Shown here: positions 1 to 9,541 of the stretch, piece by piece
Layout of the letters: each line of letters opens with the position of its first letter
Position numbering within the stretch: the stretch's first letter is position 1
Assembly: GCF_900188245.1 (NCBI RefSeq)
Contig: NZ_FZOK01000005.1
Location: forward strand, 186,001-250,000
Length of the DNA: 64,000 bases
Origin: Belliella buryatensis
Lineage (GTDB): Bacteria > Bacteroidota > Bacteroidia > Cytophagales > Cyclobacteriaceae
Direction of reading: 5' to 3'
Notes under the pieces: generated by a model
Database searches by the model: none
What the model saw: only the letters and a program-made list of their open reading frames with translations
Told to the model about the DNA's origin: nothing
Program-made: the position numbers and the translations under genes

Positions 1-57
1 CCATCAGAAAGGTATCCGGGAGATATAAGGATTTGGATGACTTAGATAATTTAGATT

Positions 58-642
58 ATGACAAAATATAAAATTGGAAGAGTGTTTTTATTTGTAGGAT
101 TGATTTTAATATGGAGTCATCCCATACAGGCCCAGTCCCAGCCCACCATTCTGATCACCTACCACTCCCTATCCGGTAAAACCAAAGCCATGGCCGAGTC
201 AGTAGCTAAAGGTGTGGCCGAAGTCCAAGGCGTTGAATATATCCTCAAACCCATAGCGGAGGTAACTGAAGACGAAATTCTACAGGCCTCAGCAATCATC
301 TTAGGTTCTCCTGTTTACAATGCCAATATGACACCCGAAGTACAATCCTTTATCAATTCTTGGCCTTTTGAAGGTCGCCCTATGAAAAACAAACTAGGAG
401 CAGTGTTTGTGACTGGAGGAGGTTTTTCGATTGGAGAAGAAGCAGTGATGTTCAGTATGATCAGGGCCATGATGATCCATGGAATGATCATCGTAGGAGG
501 AGATGAGTTGGAAGCTGCTTTCGGTGCTTCGGCAATTACAGGAGAAGGAGATTTTGAAGGTATAGAGGTTCATGAGATTTTTTTGAGAAAAGCTGAGGGT
601 TTGGGGAAAAGAATAGGGGAATTGAGCAAAAATAAAGATTGA
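58..642 (+). CDS. Exported flavodoxin-like (WrbA-type) protein
   Basis: 194 aa, close to the usual WrbA length of about 200. Residues 1-25 are a Sec signal peptide ending ...PIQAQ. The flavodoxin fold follows: strand 1 plus an FMN phosphate loop (YHSLSGKTKA, about residues 35-44), the segment GSPVYNANMTPEVQSF (about 83-98), which matches the WrbA-type FMN loop region, and a glycine-rich VFVTGGGFS loop. Known family members are FMN-dependent NAD(P)H:quinone oxidoreductases or electron carriers. The signal peptide is unusual because most flavodoxins are cytoplasmic, so a periplasmic redox role is inferred. It appears monocistronic; the downstream receptor gene begins 185 nt later behind its own possible promoter. 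Confidence 0.8.
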   Translation: MTKYKIGRVFLFVGLILIWSHPIQAQSQPTILITYHSLSGKTKAMAESVAKGVAEVQGVEYILKPIAEVTEDEILQASAIILGSPVYNANMTPEVQSFINSWPFEGRPMKNKLGAVFVTGGGFSIGEEAVMFSMIRAMMIHGMIIVGGDELEAAFGASAITGEGDFEGIEVHEIFLRKAEGLGKRIGELSKNKD

Positions 643-731
643 TTTAATGTTAAGAAATAAAAAGGTCTTATGAGCGAATAAGATCATTTTTTTACCATCC
701 TCAATTACATATTACTAATACAACTCCAGTG

Positions 732-760
732 TTGTTTATATTATGTTAACATTAAATTTG
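732..760 (+). promoter_or_regulatory. Possible Bacteroidota promoter for the TonB-receptor ORF
   Basis: TTG at 732-734, an 18-nt spacer and TAAATTTG at 753-760 match the Bacteroidota -33/-7 consensus (TTTG, then TAnnTTTG). Transcription would start near 767 and leave a leader of about 60 nt before the ATG at 827. The leader contains AAGGAGGT at 795-802, too far from the ATG to be an ordinary ribosome site. This is a pattern match only. Confidence 0.35.
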
Positions 761-826
761 TATAAGATAATGATTAGAAAATATTAAGAAAATAAGGAGG
801 TAATCTTCGACGACTACATTTGTCGC

Positions 827-2377
827 ATGAAGATCAAGTTATTGTTATTATCATTTTTACTGATTGGTTCTTCTGATTCGTTTGCTGCCAAAATCATTGG
901 AAAGATCAGAGATACATCAAGTAAGGAGCTGCTCATAGGAGCATACGTCAGCATCACCAATAATTCAAGCCAGGAAGTTTATAGAACCATCACTGGCTTA
1001 GATGGTACCTACAATTTATCAAATATTCCTAAAGGCGTCTATTCCCTGGAAGTTTCTTTCATGGGGTATGCTAGTTTCCGCGAAATCATTGAATTTACTA
1101 CTGATAATACGACTTTATCAATAGATTTTGATTTGGAATCTGATGACGCGGTACTTTCTGAAGTGATTGTGTCAGCTGGTGTAAAGGGTACAGATATTCA
1201 AGCGAGACAACTAGAAAAAAACTCAGCTAGTGTTTTGAATATCATTTCAGCAAGACAAATTCAGCTTTCGCCTGACATTACAGTTGCCAACGTGATTCAG
1301 AGAGTGTCAGGTTTGTCTATTGAAAGAAACGCCAGCGGTGACCCTCAGTATGCAATCGTCAGAGGTATGGACAAAAGGTACAACAACACCTTGGTCAACG
1401 GAATCAAAATCCCTTCTCCTGATAACGAAAACAGGTTTGTTCCCTTAGATATTTTTCCAGCTGTACTACTTGAGAGATTGGAGGTTTATAAATCCCTTAC
1501 AGCCAACATGGAAGCTGACGCAATAGGCGGAACGGTCAATATGATCATGAAGAGCGCTCCAAATCAATTGATGTTAGAAGGTGATATTCAATTAGGCTAT
1601 AATCAATTGAACTTAGATCGACCTTTTCAAACCTACGATAGGTCTTATCTCAATAGACGCTCACCAAAGGAGAGATTTGGGGACAATTATCGTGCGACCC
1701 CAGCTGACTTTCCTGTTGAAAATATGATCAATAAAGGTATTACAACGCTTCCTGATATTTTCGCAAATTTAACTTTTGGTAATAGATATCTAGACAATAA
1801 ACTTGGTGTGATGCTTGGAGGTAGTTTTCAGAATTCCTACAGGCCTGTTTCCAACTACTTTTATGATCCAGGTGTTAGTTTCTTGCCTGGAAACCCACTT
1901 TTGATGCGGGAGTTGATCGAAAGGGAAACTAGCTCTCAGCTTCAAAGAACTGCTTTTCATGGTAAATTAGATTATGCTATTAATCCTAAGCACAGCATTA
2001 GTCTCTACCTAGGTCAATATCTCCTGAATGAATTTAGAGTAAGGGATCAAGTGAGAAGGGAATCGTTTGTATCTACTACAGATTACGCAGTCTATCCAAT
2101 AACTAGATTCAGCAATATTTTTCAATCTATCACTACTACTAACCTTCAAGGGGATAAGGTATTGATCAAAAATAGACAGGAAATCTTCTTCTGGGAGAGA
2201 CAATTGGGAGAGACAATGGTAGAGATGCTAGCCCGAACACCCGTCAGAGCACCTTACATAGGAGAACCACAAGGGGAAGCAATTTGCCTGGATCCAAATA
2301 ATAATTATTACACTGTAAGCGAAGAGTTGAATAGTTCAACACCACCGAACCTTTATAAATATTTACTTTCAAATTAA
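827..2377 (+). CDS. Truncated TonB-dependent receptor fused to the C-terminus of a second protein
   Basis: 516 aa, roughly half the length of this receptor family (usually about 900 aa). Residues 1-20 are a signal peptide; about 22-110 form a carboxypeptidase-regulatory-like domain; about 125-240 form a TonB plug (VIQRVSGLSIER, IVRGMDKRYNNTLVNG, GGTVNM); then only the first beta-barrel strands remain. From about residue 445 the sequence stops resembling a receptor. The last 69 residues (IFFWER..., APYIGEPQGEAICLD, NNYYTVSEE) look like the C-terminus of secreted phytase-like or SdiA-type beta-propeller proteins, where an EPQGEAI...YYTVSE motif is typical (recalled from family knowledge). An in-frame deletion joining two neighbouring genes would explain this. 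The barrel is incomplete, so transport function is unlikely. The LRR lipoprotein gene follows after 10 nt. Confidence 0.7.
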   Translation: MKIKLLLLSFLLIGSSDSFAAKIIGKIRDTSSKELLIGAYVSITNNSSQEVYRTITGLDGTYNLSNIPKGVYSLEVSFMGYASFREIIEFTTDNTTLSIDFDLESDDAVLSEVIVSAGVKGTDIQARQLEKNSASVLNIISARQIQLSPDITVANVIQRVSGLSIERNASGDPQYAIVRGMDKRYNNTLVNGIKIPSPDNENRFVPLDIFPAVLLERLEVYKSLTANMEADAIGGTVNMIMKSAPNQLMLEGDIQLGYNQLNLDRPFQTYDRSYLNRRSPKERFGDNYRATPADFPVENMINKGITTLPDIFANLTFGNRYLDNKLGVMLGGSFQNSYRPVSNYFYDPGVSFLPGNPLLMRELIERETSSQLQRTAFHGKLDYAINPKHSISLYLGQYLLNEFRVRDQVRRESFVSTTDYAVYPITRFSNIFQSITTTNLQGDKVLIKNRQEIFFWERQLGETMVEMLARTPVRAPYIGEPQGEAICLDPNNNYYTVSEELNSSTPPNLYKYLLSN

Positions 2378-2387
2378 TAGCAAAATT

Positions 2388-3161
2388 ATGAAAACTACAT
2401 TCAAAACTTGGTCTATTTTAGCACTGTTTATTTTATCTATCGGAACAATAAGCTGTTCTGATGATCCCGAGCCAGAAATGCCTACCATCGTCAATGTGCC
2501 AGATACCAATCTCGCTACTCAAATTCGTCTAGCACTAGACCTTGAAGCAAATGCTCAGATCACATCTGAGGATATGTTGAGACTAGAGGAATTGACAATA
2601 GATGGTGGTTCTGATTTCTCAGGATCAATCTCCGAAATAGCTGACCTTACAGGGTTAGAATATGCTGAGAACCTTACTTATCTTCATTTTGGGAGTACCA
2701 AGGTGTCTGACCTTACACCGATCAAGGACTTAAAAAAGGTGGAATACCTCAGAATGAACAATACAGATGTCACTGATCTGAGCCCTGTGTCAGAATATAC
2801 TACGCTTACGTATTTCAATGCGAATACAGCTAGAGGGATTACTGATATTAGCCCACTTTCTAAAAATACTGGACTGAAAGAAATAATCCTTAGAGAAGTA
2901 CCAATGGGAAATGCTGGTCTGAATACCATCAGAAATTTCACCACACTCTATAGAATCAACATGAGAAACACTGGAGTTACCAATGTAACAATCTTAGCAG
3001 AAATGATGGCTGCTGGTGCCTTACTAGATTCTACTCCAGGTGCAGCAGAAAATGGTGGTGCTACCTTGGATTTGAGACAGCTTACTGTTGAGGATTGGAG
3101 TCCAATTAGGCCATATTTGGATCAAATTTCAAATATTGAGGGTGTTCCAGCAGAGGATTAA
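2388..3161 (+). CDS. Leucine-rich-repeat (internalin-like) lipoprotein
   Basis: 257 aa. The signal peptide ends in a lipobox ISC with Cys23, followed by SDDPEPE, so lipidation and export beyond the inner membrane are expected. About residues 65-190 hold internalin-type repeats of about 22 residues (NLTYLHFGSTKVSDLTPIKDL, VEYLRMNNTDVTDLSPVSEY). Such LRR proteins bind protein or sugar ligands; nothing here fixes the ligand. The gene lies 10 nt after the chimeric receptor ORF and is followed by a clear terminator, so it looks like the last gene of what was a receptor operon. The family is clear, the function unknown. Confidence 0.75.
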   Translation: MKTTFKTWSILALFILSIGTISCSDDPEPEMPTIVNVPDTNLATQIRLALDLEANAQITSEDMLRLEELTIDGGSDFSGSISEIADLTGLEYAENLTYLHFGSTKVSDLTPIKDLKKVEYLRMNNTDVTDLSPVSEYTTLTYFNANTARGITDISPLSKNTGLKEIILREVPMGNAGLNTIRNFTTLYRINMRNTGVTNVTILAEMMAAGALLDSTPGAAENGGATLDLRQLTVEDWSPIRPYLDQISNIEGVPAED

Positions 3162-3200
3162 TTTAAAGCATATAGCTTTAAAAAAGTTTGCTTAGCTCTA

Positions 3201-3232
3201 AAAACCACTCACCCAAATAGGAGAGTGGTTTT
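3201..3232 (+). terminator. Intrinsic terminator after the LRR lipoprotein gene
   Basis: A perfect 10-bp stem (3201-3210 with 3223-3232, AAAACCACTC/GAGTGGTTTT) and a 12-nt loop run into a T tract ending at 3234. It lies 40 nt after the stop codon. Confidence 0.8.
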
Positions 3233-3291
3233 TTAATTCCCATCCTTATCTCTAATGAATACTTGGATGGTATTTTAATTAACTTTGCTGC

Positions 3292-4134
3292 ATGATACAG
3301 CGAACTTTTTTTGTTTTGCTTTTGGGGTGTTTCAATGCGGTTTTCTTCGATGCACAAGCTCAAGTAAAAGAGTGGACATTAATTTGGTCTGATGAATTCA
3401 ATTATAAAGGCTTACCCGACTCTTCAAAATGGACTTACGAACTAGGTCATGTGAGAAATCAAGAGCAACAATACTATACCCAAAGCAGGCTTGCCAATGC
3501 AGAAGTACAACGAGGGAAATTATTCATTACAGGAAGAAAAGAAAAATATCCGAACGCTGCCTTCGAACCCGGATCGACCAATTGGAGAACCTCGGAACCT
3601 TATGCGTCCTATACCTCAGCAAGTATCAGTACTCAAGGATTGCATGCTTGGACTTATGGCAGGATTGAGGTACGTGCCAAGCTCCCAAAAGGGAAAGGCC
3701 TGTGGCCTGCGATATGGATGCTGGGAACTGATATTGATGAAGTTGGTTGGCCTTTTGCAGGTGAAATTGACATCATGGAGCAAGTTGGCAAAGAACCCTT
3801 AGAAATTCATGGAACCGTACATTATCCTGTCGGCAATGATGAGGAATATTTGTCCAATGGGGGACTTCATGTCCAAAAGGATTTGGCACGGAAGTTTAAT
3901 GTGTATGCGATTGAATGGTCAGCGGAGAAAATCGACTTTTATGTCAATGATGACCTGTATCATTCATTCATAATTGATCATGCTGGCATTGGACCAGATA
4001 ACCCTTTTCGCAAACCCCATTTTTTGATCATCAACCTTGCCATGGGAGCCAATTGGCCTGGGCCAATAGATGATAAGGTTCTGCCACAGCAGTTTGTTAT
4101 AGATTATGTAAAGGTCTATCAAAAGCAGCTATAG
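3292..4134 (+). CDS. Glycoside hydrolase family 16 (laminarinase/beta-glucanase type)
   Basis: 280 aa, a single GH16 catalytic domain with a signal peptide (residues 1-23, ending AQAQ), so it is secreted or periplasmic. The GH16 catalytic signature is present as EIDIME with E158 (nucleophile), D160 and E163 (acid/base). Flanking conserved blocks are LIWSDEF near residue 32, YGRIEVRAKLPKGKGLWPAIWML before the active site and NLAMGANWPG near the C-terminus. The family hydrolyses beta-1,3 or mixed-linkage glucans such as laminarin; exact specificity cannot be read here. No binding module or sorting domain is attached. TAACTTTG at 3280-3287, four nt before the ATG, resembles a -7 box but lacks a partner -33. 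Confidence 0.9.
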   Translation: MIQRTFFVLLLGCFNAVFFDAQAQVKEWTLIWSDEFNYKGLPDSSKWTYELGHVRNQEQQYYTQSRLANAEVQRGKLFITGRKEKYPNAAFEPGSTNWRTSEPYASYTSASISTQGLHAWTYGRIEVRAKLPKGKGLWPAIWMLGTDIDEVGWPFAGEIDIMEQVGKEPLEIHGTVHYPVGNDEEYLSNGGLHVQKDLARKFNVYAIEWSAEKIDFYVNDDLYHSFIIDHAGIGPDNPFRKPHFLIINLAMGANWPGPIDDKVLPQQFVIDYVKVYQKQL

Positions 4135-4151
4135 TTTTTTGACAAAAGTCT

Positions 4152-5315
4152 TTAAAATTGCTTCAACCGCATCTTCACCAAAACAATCTTTTCCTCTTTC
4201 AAAACATCCTTTTTTTGGTTAAAAAAGGCATGAAGATTAACATTTTTGGTATCGACGGATTGACCTTGGAATGTTTCAACGTAGCTATTGAAGAAAGTAC
4301 GAGAGTCCATTTGATAAATGATCCAATCCTCATGGTATGTCCATGAAAGTTGTCTCAATGGAAATTGATCAATATCGTTTTCTATACCTGATATCATTTT
4401 CCTGATATTCAAGTCGAAGTCCAAAAAAATCCAATGAGGCCTTTTGTAGTCGTAGGTAGCTGAAAGAAAATAACCAAAAGGCAAAGGGAAGAAGCTACTA
4501 ACATAGCTAATTTTCTTGTTTTCAATAAAATATTCTGTATAGGCTTTCGTGTCTTTTCCCAGACGAACTTTTGTTTCCCAGTCTGTTTGATATTTACCAA
4601 AATCAAATACGATACTGTCCCTTAAGTAGCCATCCTGATTAAAGAAATAGACATTATTGGTAAAATGTTCAAGAAAATAAATGTCATTCGATGGCCCTTT
4701 GAGATAGGTATGAACATAGCCAAAGGGTATCATTTGTTCTGTTCCTTTTCGGACAGGTACAAATCCCACAGTATCCACCTCTGATGTCCGGATGAAAGTA
4801 TATTGTTCATTTAATTCTCCGTAGGGGAAATGTTTCAACATAAAATCTTGCCCATGATATACAAATTCAGCGATCTGATTTTTGGTTTCTTCCAATAAGT
4901 TTCCTTTGAAATCAAATACAAGGGATTTTTTCAGGTATCCTACATCCACTCTTATCTGATCATTTCCAACCAACGACATCCCATCAAAAATCCTGAACTC
5001 TCCAGGCCCATCTCCGTAGTTTCGAATCATGTTTTCTAAATTACCCACATTGTCAAATATAAAAATACTGGCATTTTCACGACTCTCTACGATGATATGA
5101 TCATCCGTGAATAACATCTTGAAAGCATTCACTATGGGTTTTTCATCAGGATAGTCCAAAAGCACATAATCAAGCTCTTCGAAAATTTCAGAAGCTAAAT
5201 ACGCTTCCCCTTGATCCAAATCAATCCGGATAGCGTTTGAAGAAGAATCCTTGCTGCAACTTATTAGGAAGGATGAAATAATTGCGTATAAAAAGAAGTT
5301 CAGATGTTTTTTCAT
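4152..5315 (-). CDS. 6-bladed beta-propeller lipoprotein
   Basis: 387 aa on the minus strand. The signal peptide ends in lipobox ISC with Cys20, so it is a predicted lipoprotein. The body carries the pattern of the Bacteroidota 6-bladed beta-propeller family (NHL-like): IRIDLDQGEA near the start, FIFDNVGNLENMIRNYGDGPGEFRIFDGM around residues 85-112, and repeated strand-turn units after it. No catalytic residues are evident. Members often sit near transport or signalling genes, but here it stands alone, convergent with the GH16 gene (17-nt gap) and divergent from the unknown gene at 5659. The family call is solid, the role unknown. Confidence 0.75.
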   Translation of the reverse strand: MKKHLNFFLYAIISSFLISCSKDSSSNAIRIDLDQGEAYLASEIFEELDYVLLDYPDEKPIVNAFKMLFTDDHIIVESRENASIFIFDNVGNLENMIRNYGDGPGEFRIFDGMSLVGNDQIRVDVGYLKKSLVFDFKGNLLEETKNQIAEFVYHGQDFMLKHFPYGELNEQYTFIRTSEVDTVGFVPVRKGTEQMIPFGYVHTYLKGPSNDIYFLEHFTNNVYFFNQDGYLRDSIVFDFGKYQTDWETKVRLGKDTKAYTEYFIENKKISYVSSFFPLPFGYFLSATYDYKRPHWIFLDFDLNIRKMISGIENDIDQFPLRQLSWTYHEDWIIYQMDSRTFFNSYVETFQGQSVDTKNVNLHAFFNQKKDVLKEEKIVLVKMRLKQF

Positions 5316-5658
5316 AAATTCATATTCAAAAAGTTAATATACCCTTTTTTTACTTTTACCTTCCATCTATACATTTCTATTCGTAATTTTAATTCCTAAA
5401 TTGAATATACTATTCTTTACCAGTAATATCGATTTATTGGTAAAATTGGCTGCTATTAGTAAATTCCAAAAAATCGGAACAAATAATCAATTAGATTCAA
5501 CCGGCATGACTCGGGCAGGTATCAATCAATTTCAATGCAAAGTTAAATCGGTTTTAGTATGATTTGCTCGCTAAGTGCTGTAAATCGCAATTTCTTAATT
5601 TACATCAATTCAACCATTCAATTATTCAACCACTCAATAATTCAACCATTCAAAATTA
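5316..5658. other. AT-rich divergent intergenic region with short degenerate repeats
   Basis: It separates two divergent genes and should hold both promoters, but no convincing -33/-7 pair was found. About 5607-5655 consists of loosely repeated ATTCAACCA-type words (three close copies), a small sample of the word-repeat DNA that is abundant later in the window. Confidence 0.4.
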
Positions 5659-7086
5659 ATGGCTAGAAAATCCAAACCTCAAAAGACCACTTTTAACCCC
5701 ATTAGCTATCTTAAGTCTGGCAATGCACGTAAATTACCTATGCATGAATGCCTGATTCCTAAAAGCTGGCAGGAAGACAAGAAATTCCCGATCCTATTTT
5801 CAAGAAAACATGTCAATGGGAACTTGACTTTTGTGTCTGTGTTAGTGGATTTACTATGCACAGGTGCCAAAGATGTATTGTTTTTTGTTAATGAACCTGA
5901 TTTTATCTATCATGAAATTTTGGAGACTTACGAGGAAAACTTATTAGTCGAGTTCGTTCCTGTGAATTATGAATTGATTCATAATATCATTTTTGAATCT
6001 GTTGCTTTTGCCGAGGAGTATGGCATCGCACCTCATGAAGATTTTAGATTTGTGGAGATGATCCTGGAAGAAGATACAGATGACTTTCCAAGGATAGATG
6101 TTCCATTGGGTGAAAATGGCAAGGCTCATTTACACCTCAATGAAGGGGATGATAGAATTAAATATTTCGAGCATCAAATCCTCAAATACGGCAAAGAAGG
6201 TACCTATGAAATATTTTACCATGATCATGAGGGTGTTTTTGACGATGACTTCGAGGACGATGAAGAATTTGAAGATTACTTGATGAACTCCTGTCTATTT
6301 TGGGAAGAAGAAGATTGGGAGGATTATTATGAAAATATAGATTTGGAGGATTTGCCAATAGATATCGTTTATCACATTATCCCCAGATTGCCTGATTATG
6401 ATTATGAGAAAATGAAGCAAGAAAAACTCTTTGCTCCATTTACCAAAATCCAGTCAACTGATAAACCAACTTCTAAATCAGACTATAGTAAAAGGGAGAG
6501 AGAAAAAATGCATGAAATCTTTGAATTACTGCAAGATTGGGACGCTATTGACACTGAACCAAACCCCACTATCATCAATAAAATTGAAAATGAATTAAAG
6601 CAATCGCCAAATAATAGAATCCTACTGCAATACAAATGGGAATACTTTCATAGAATTCAAGCAGATGAAAAAACCATTGAGATAGCTCTTGAGATGAAAA
6701 GGAAATTCCCGGATTACCTTTTTGGACTCACTTGTCACGCCCAAACCCTAATTGAATTAGAAAAAGTAGATGAAATCCCTGATGCTATGAATAATTTGCA
6801 TAAACTTCAGGATTTAGATCCCAAAAGGAAAAAATTCCATACGACAGAGCTATTAGCCTTTTATTCTCCATGGATCTATTACTATTCAATGACAGGACAA
6901 ATTAGGGCTGCTTTTTTCTTGATGCGATTGCTGATAGAACTCGAAGTGTTAGGAGATATAAGTTTACACCCTATGGTGCTTGAAGCTTACAGGAAAGCTA
7001 CATCGAAAATTGTTTCCGCTTATCTTAGTAAAGTTAAGTCAGGTTATATTTCTAAGGATGATTTTATTGAAAGGATGATGATTTGA
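5659..7086 (+). CDS. Uncharacterised acidic protein, possibly with a TPR-like C-terminal half
   Basis: 475 aa, no signal peptide and no membrane segment, so cytoplasmic. I do not recognise a family with confidence. The N-terminal 200 residues are mixed alpha/beta. Residues about 192-230 are extremely acidic (runs such as DDDFEDDEEFEDY and EEEDWEDYYE). After a Lys/Ser-rich linker near residue 270, the rest is helical with spacing like tetratricopeptide repeats (NNRILLQYKWEYFHRIQADEKTIEIALEMKRKFPDYLFGLTCHAQTLIELEK in outline). Helical repeats suggest protein binding. It is followed 55 nt later by the oligopeptidase gene on the same strand, with no functional link implied. Confidence 0.55.
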   Translation: MARKSKPQKTTFNPISYLKSGNARKLPMHECLIPKSWQEDKKFPILFSRKHVNGNLTFVSVLVDLLCTGAKDVLFFVNEPDFIYHEILETYEENLLVEFVPVNYELIHNIIFESVAFAEEYGIAPHEDFRFVEMILEEDTDDFPRIDVPLGENGKAHLHLNEGDDRIKYFEHQILKYGKEGTYEIFYHDHEGVFDDDFEDDEEFEDYLMNSCLFWEEEDWEDYYENIDLEDLPIDIVYHIIPRLPDYDYEKMKQEKLFAPFTKIQSTDKPTSKSDYSKREREKMHEIFELLQDWDAIDTEPNPTIINKIENELKQSPNNRILLQYKWEYFHRIQADEKTIEIALEMKRKFPDYLFGLTCHAQTLIELEKVDEIPDAMNNLHKLQDLDPKRKKFHTTELLAFYSPWIYYYSMTGQIRAAFFLMRLLIELEVLGDISLHPMVLEAYRKATSKIVSAYLSKVKSGYISKDDFIERMMI

Positions 7087-7141
7087 TAAGTCACAAAGGG
7101 ATTTTCTTTTGTGTATCTTTACATTCCTAACCACTAAAACC

Positions 7142-9277
7142 ATGAATAAATCAATTCAAAACCTCTTAATTCTAAGCGCAGGAATGAGTATAGCATGTTC
7201 CCAACAAGAACCGGAGTTTCAATATCCGGATATACAGCCGCCCACAGCCACTGTCAAGCCTTTTGAAATCACAGCCAAGCATGGTCATGTACGTGTCGAT
7301 AATTACTATTGGCTCAATGACCGTGAAAATCAAGAAGTCATTGACTACCTCAATGCTGAAAATGCATACATGGATACCATGTTGGCACATACCAAAGACT
7401 TTCAAGCACAACTTTTCAATGAAATGAGAAGCAGAATCAAAGAAGATGACGCTTCTGTTCCTTATAAACTAGATGATTTTTACTATTATTCTAGATATGT
7501 GGAAGGTGGAGAATACCCCATCTATGCTCGAAAGAAAGGTTCTCTCGAGGCTGAAGAAGAAATCATCATGGATGGAAATGAATTAGGGAAGGGGAAATCT
7601 TTCCTCAACTTCTTTACTTCTGTCAGCCATGACCACAACTTCGCAGCAATCATCATGGATACCCAAGGAAGGAACTTTTACACTGTCATGATCAAAGATC
7701 TCCGAACTGGAGAGATGTTGCCTGACAAAATTGAAAATATCAGGAGTTCAGCTGTGTGGACTACGGATAACAAGTCCTTCTATTACTCGATTCCTGATCC
7801 AGTTACACTCAGAAACTACCAAGTCAAAAGGCACATTATTGGGCAAGACCCTTCCCAAGATGAAGTGGTCTTTGAAGAAAATGACCAAACACTCAACTGT
7901 GGAGTAGGCATCACCAAATCCAAAAAATACATCATCATTGGTTCAGGCCGAACAGACGCTTCTTATGCCTACTACTTAGATGCGGACAAGCCTGGCAAGC
8001 CTAGACTGATTGCTCCTATTGAAGATAATGTGCAATATGATGTAGACCACGCAGGAGGAGAAGATTTCTTCATTTATACCAATCAAGATGCGGTTAATTA
8101 TAGATTGGTAAAAGCTCCTGTGTCTAATCCTATAAAGTCTAATTGGGCAGACGTAATTCCTAATCGCTCCGATATCTTTTTGGAAGGGGTGGATTATTTC
8201 AAAGATTACATGGCGGTGCAAGAAACCAAAGAAGGACTTGCCAAAATCAGAATTATCAAATATGCTGATAATTCTGACCACGAAATCCAATTCGACGAAG
8301 CAGCCTACTCTGCTGGCTTAGGATACAATCCAGCTTTTGATACAGACGTAGTGAGATATTCCTATACTTCCATGACTACTCCAAACTCTATTTATGATTA
8401 CAACATGGATAATAGAGAAAAGGAATTGATGAAAGAGCAGCCCGTCTTGGGTGATTTTGATAAAAATAACTATCAAACCGAAAGGGTCATGGTCACTGCT
8501 AGAGATGGTAAAAAAGTCCCTATGTCTATTGTCTACAGAAAAGATAAATTCAAAAAGGATGGCAGCATGCCCGGCTGGATCTATGCCTACGGTTCTTATG
8601 GCTACTCCATGGATGCTTCCTTTAGTTCTTCTAGATTAAGCCTATTAGATAGAGGAATGGTCTATGCCATCGCTCACATCCGTGGAGGTCAAGAAATGGG
8701 AGGGGACTGGTATGAAGATGGAAAGATGATGAATAAGAAAAACTCCTTCTATGATTTCATCGATTGTTCTAAATGGTTGCAAGACAATGGCTATGTTGCC
8801 AAAGATAAACTATTTGCTTCTGGAGGAAGTGCAGGTGGATTGCTGATGGGTGGAATTCTTAACATGGCTCCAGAACTCTATAGTGGAGTGATTGCAGCTG
8901 TAGCTTTTGTTGATGTGGTGACTACCATGATGGATGAATCTATCCCATTGACCACCTTCGAGTGGCTAGAGTGGGGGAACCCAAACATTCAAGAGCAATA
9001 CGAATACATGCTCTCCTATTCACCTTATGACAATGTAGAAGCCAAAGATTACCCCCATATCCTTACAACTACAGGTTTGCACGATTCTCAAGTTCAATAC
9101 TGGGAACCTGCCAAATGGGTAGCCAAACTCCGAACCTTGAAAACTGACAACAATAACCTCTTCCTTTACACCAACATGGATGCAGGTCATGGTGGTGCCA
9201 GTGGAAGATTCGAAAGACTCAAAGAAGTCGCTCGAGAATATGCCTTCGTCTTCGATATCTTAGGAATTAGAGAATAA
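7142..9277 (+). CDS. Prolyl oligopeptidase family (S9A, oligopeptidase B-like) lipoprotein
   Basis: 711 aa from the ATG at 7142; an in-frame ATG at 7109 is possible but would put extra residues before a good lipoprotein signal (lipobox IAC, Cys19). The N-terminal beta-propeller (about residues 80-430) covers a C-terminal alpha/beta hydrolase domain. The catalytic triad is readable: Ser563 in GGSAGG, Asp648 in LHDSQV and His683 in DAGHGG. Family enzymes cleave short peptides after Pro or basic residues; the arrangement (YYWLNDRENQEVIDYLNAEN near the start) is closest to oligopeptidase B/PtrB. Lipidation implies peptide degradation in the periplasm or at a membrane. It appears monocistronic, with a terminator about 30 nt downstream. 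Confidence 0.9.
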   Translation: MNKSIQNLLILSAGMSIACSQQEPEFQYPDIQPPTATVKPFEITAKHGHVRVDNYYWLNDRENQEVIDYLNAENAYMDTMLAHTKDFQAQLFNEMRSRIKEDDASVPYKLDDFYYYSRYVEGGEYPIYARKKGSLEAEEEIIMDGNELGKGKSFLNFFTSVSHDHNFAAIIMDTQGRNFYTVMIKDLRTGEMLPDKIENIRSSAVWTTDNKSFYYSIPDPVTLRNYQVKRHIIGQDPSQDEVVFEENDQTLNCGVGITKSKKYIIIGSGRTDASYAYYLDADKPGKPRLIAPIEDNVQYDVDHAGGEDFFIYTNQDAVNYRLVKAPVSNPIKSNWADVIPNRSDIFLEGVDYFKDYMAVQETKEGLAKIRIIKYADNSDHEIQFDEAAYSAGLGYNPAFDTDVVRYSYTSMTTPNSIYDYNMDNREKELMKEQPVLGDFDKNNYQTERVMVTARDGKKVPMSIVYRKDKFKKDGSMPGWIYAYGSYGYSMDASFSSSRLSLLDRGMVYAIAHIRGGQEMGGDWYEDGKMMNKKNSFYDFIDCSKWLQDNGYVAKDKLFASGGSAGGLLMGGILNMAPELYSGVIAAVAFVDVVTTMMDESIPLTTFEWLEWGNPNIQEQYEYMLSYSPYDNVEAKDYPHILTTTGLHDSQVQYWEPAKWVAKLRTLKTDNNNLFLYTNMDAGHGGASGRFERLKEVAREYAFVFDILGIRE

Positions 9278-9304
9278 ATATCTCGAAAAATCTATTTTCA
9301 AAAG

Positions 9305-9332
9305 CCCGATCACTCAAATGATTGGGATTTTT
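9305..9332 (+). terminator. Probable terminator of the oligopeptidase gene
   Basis: An 8-bp stem with one G-T pair (9305-9312 with 9319-9326), a 6-nt loop and the downstream run ATTTTTT to 9332. Confidence 0.6.
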
Positions 9333-9541
9333 CATGTACTACTTATTCTAATCAGTGTTTACATTTCATTGAGCTTCTTTATGCAATCAATGACATAACC
9401 TATATCATGAAGTATCAAAGCAGCTTGAAATTGTTGACTGCGGTCTATTGACACTGATCAAAAGCAATGCTACCAAGCATATATTGTCAAAATCTTGTTT
9501 TATTACAACAAAAATTAAAATATTTCAATGAAAAAAAAACA

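Noticed and set aside
815-822. TACATTTG just before the TonB-receptor ATG as a -7 box
   Set aside because: No -33 element at the proper distance, and it would give a leaderless message; the pair at 732-760 fits better. The same applies to TAACTTTG at 3280-3287 before the GH16 gene.
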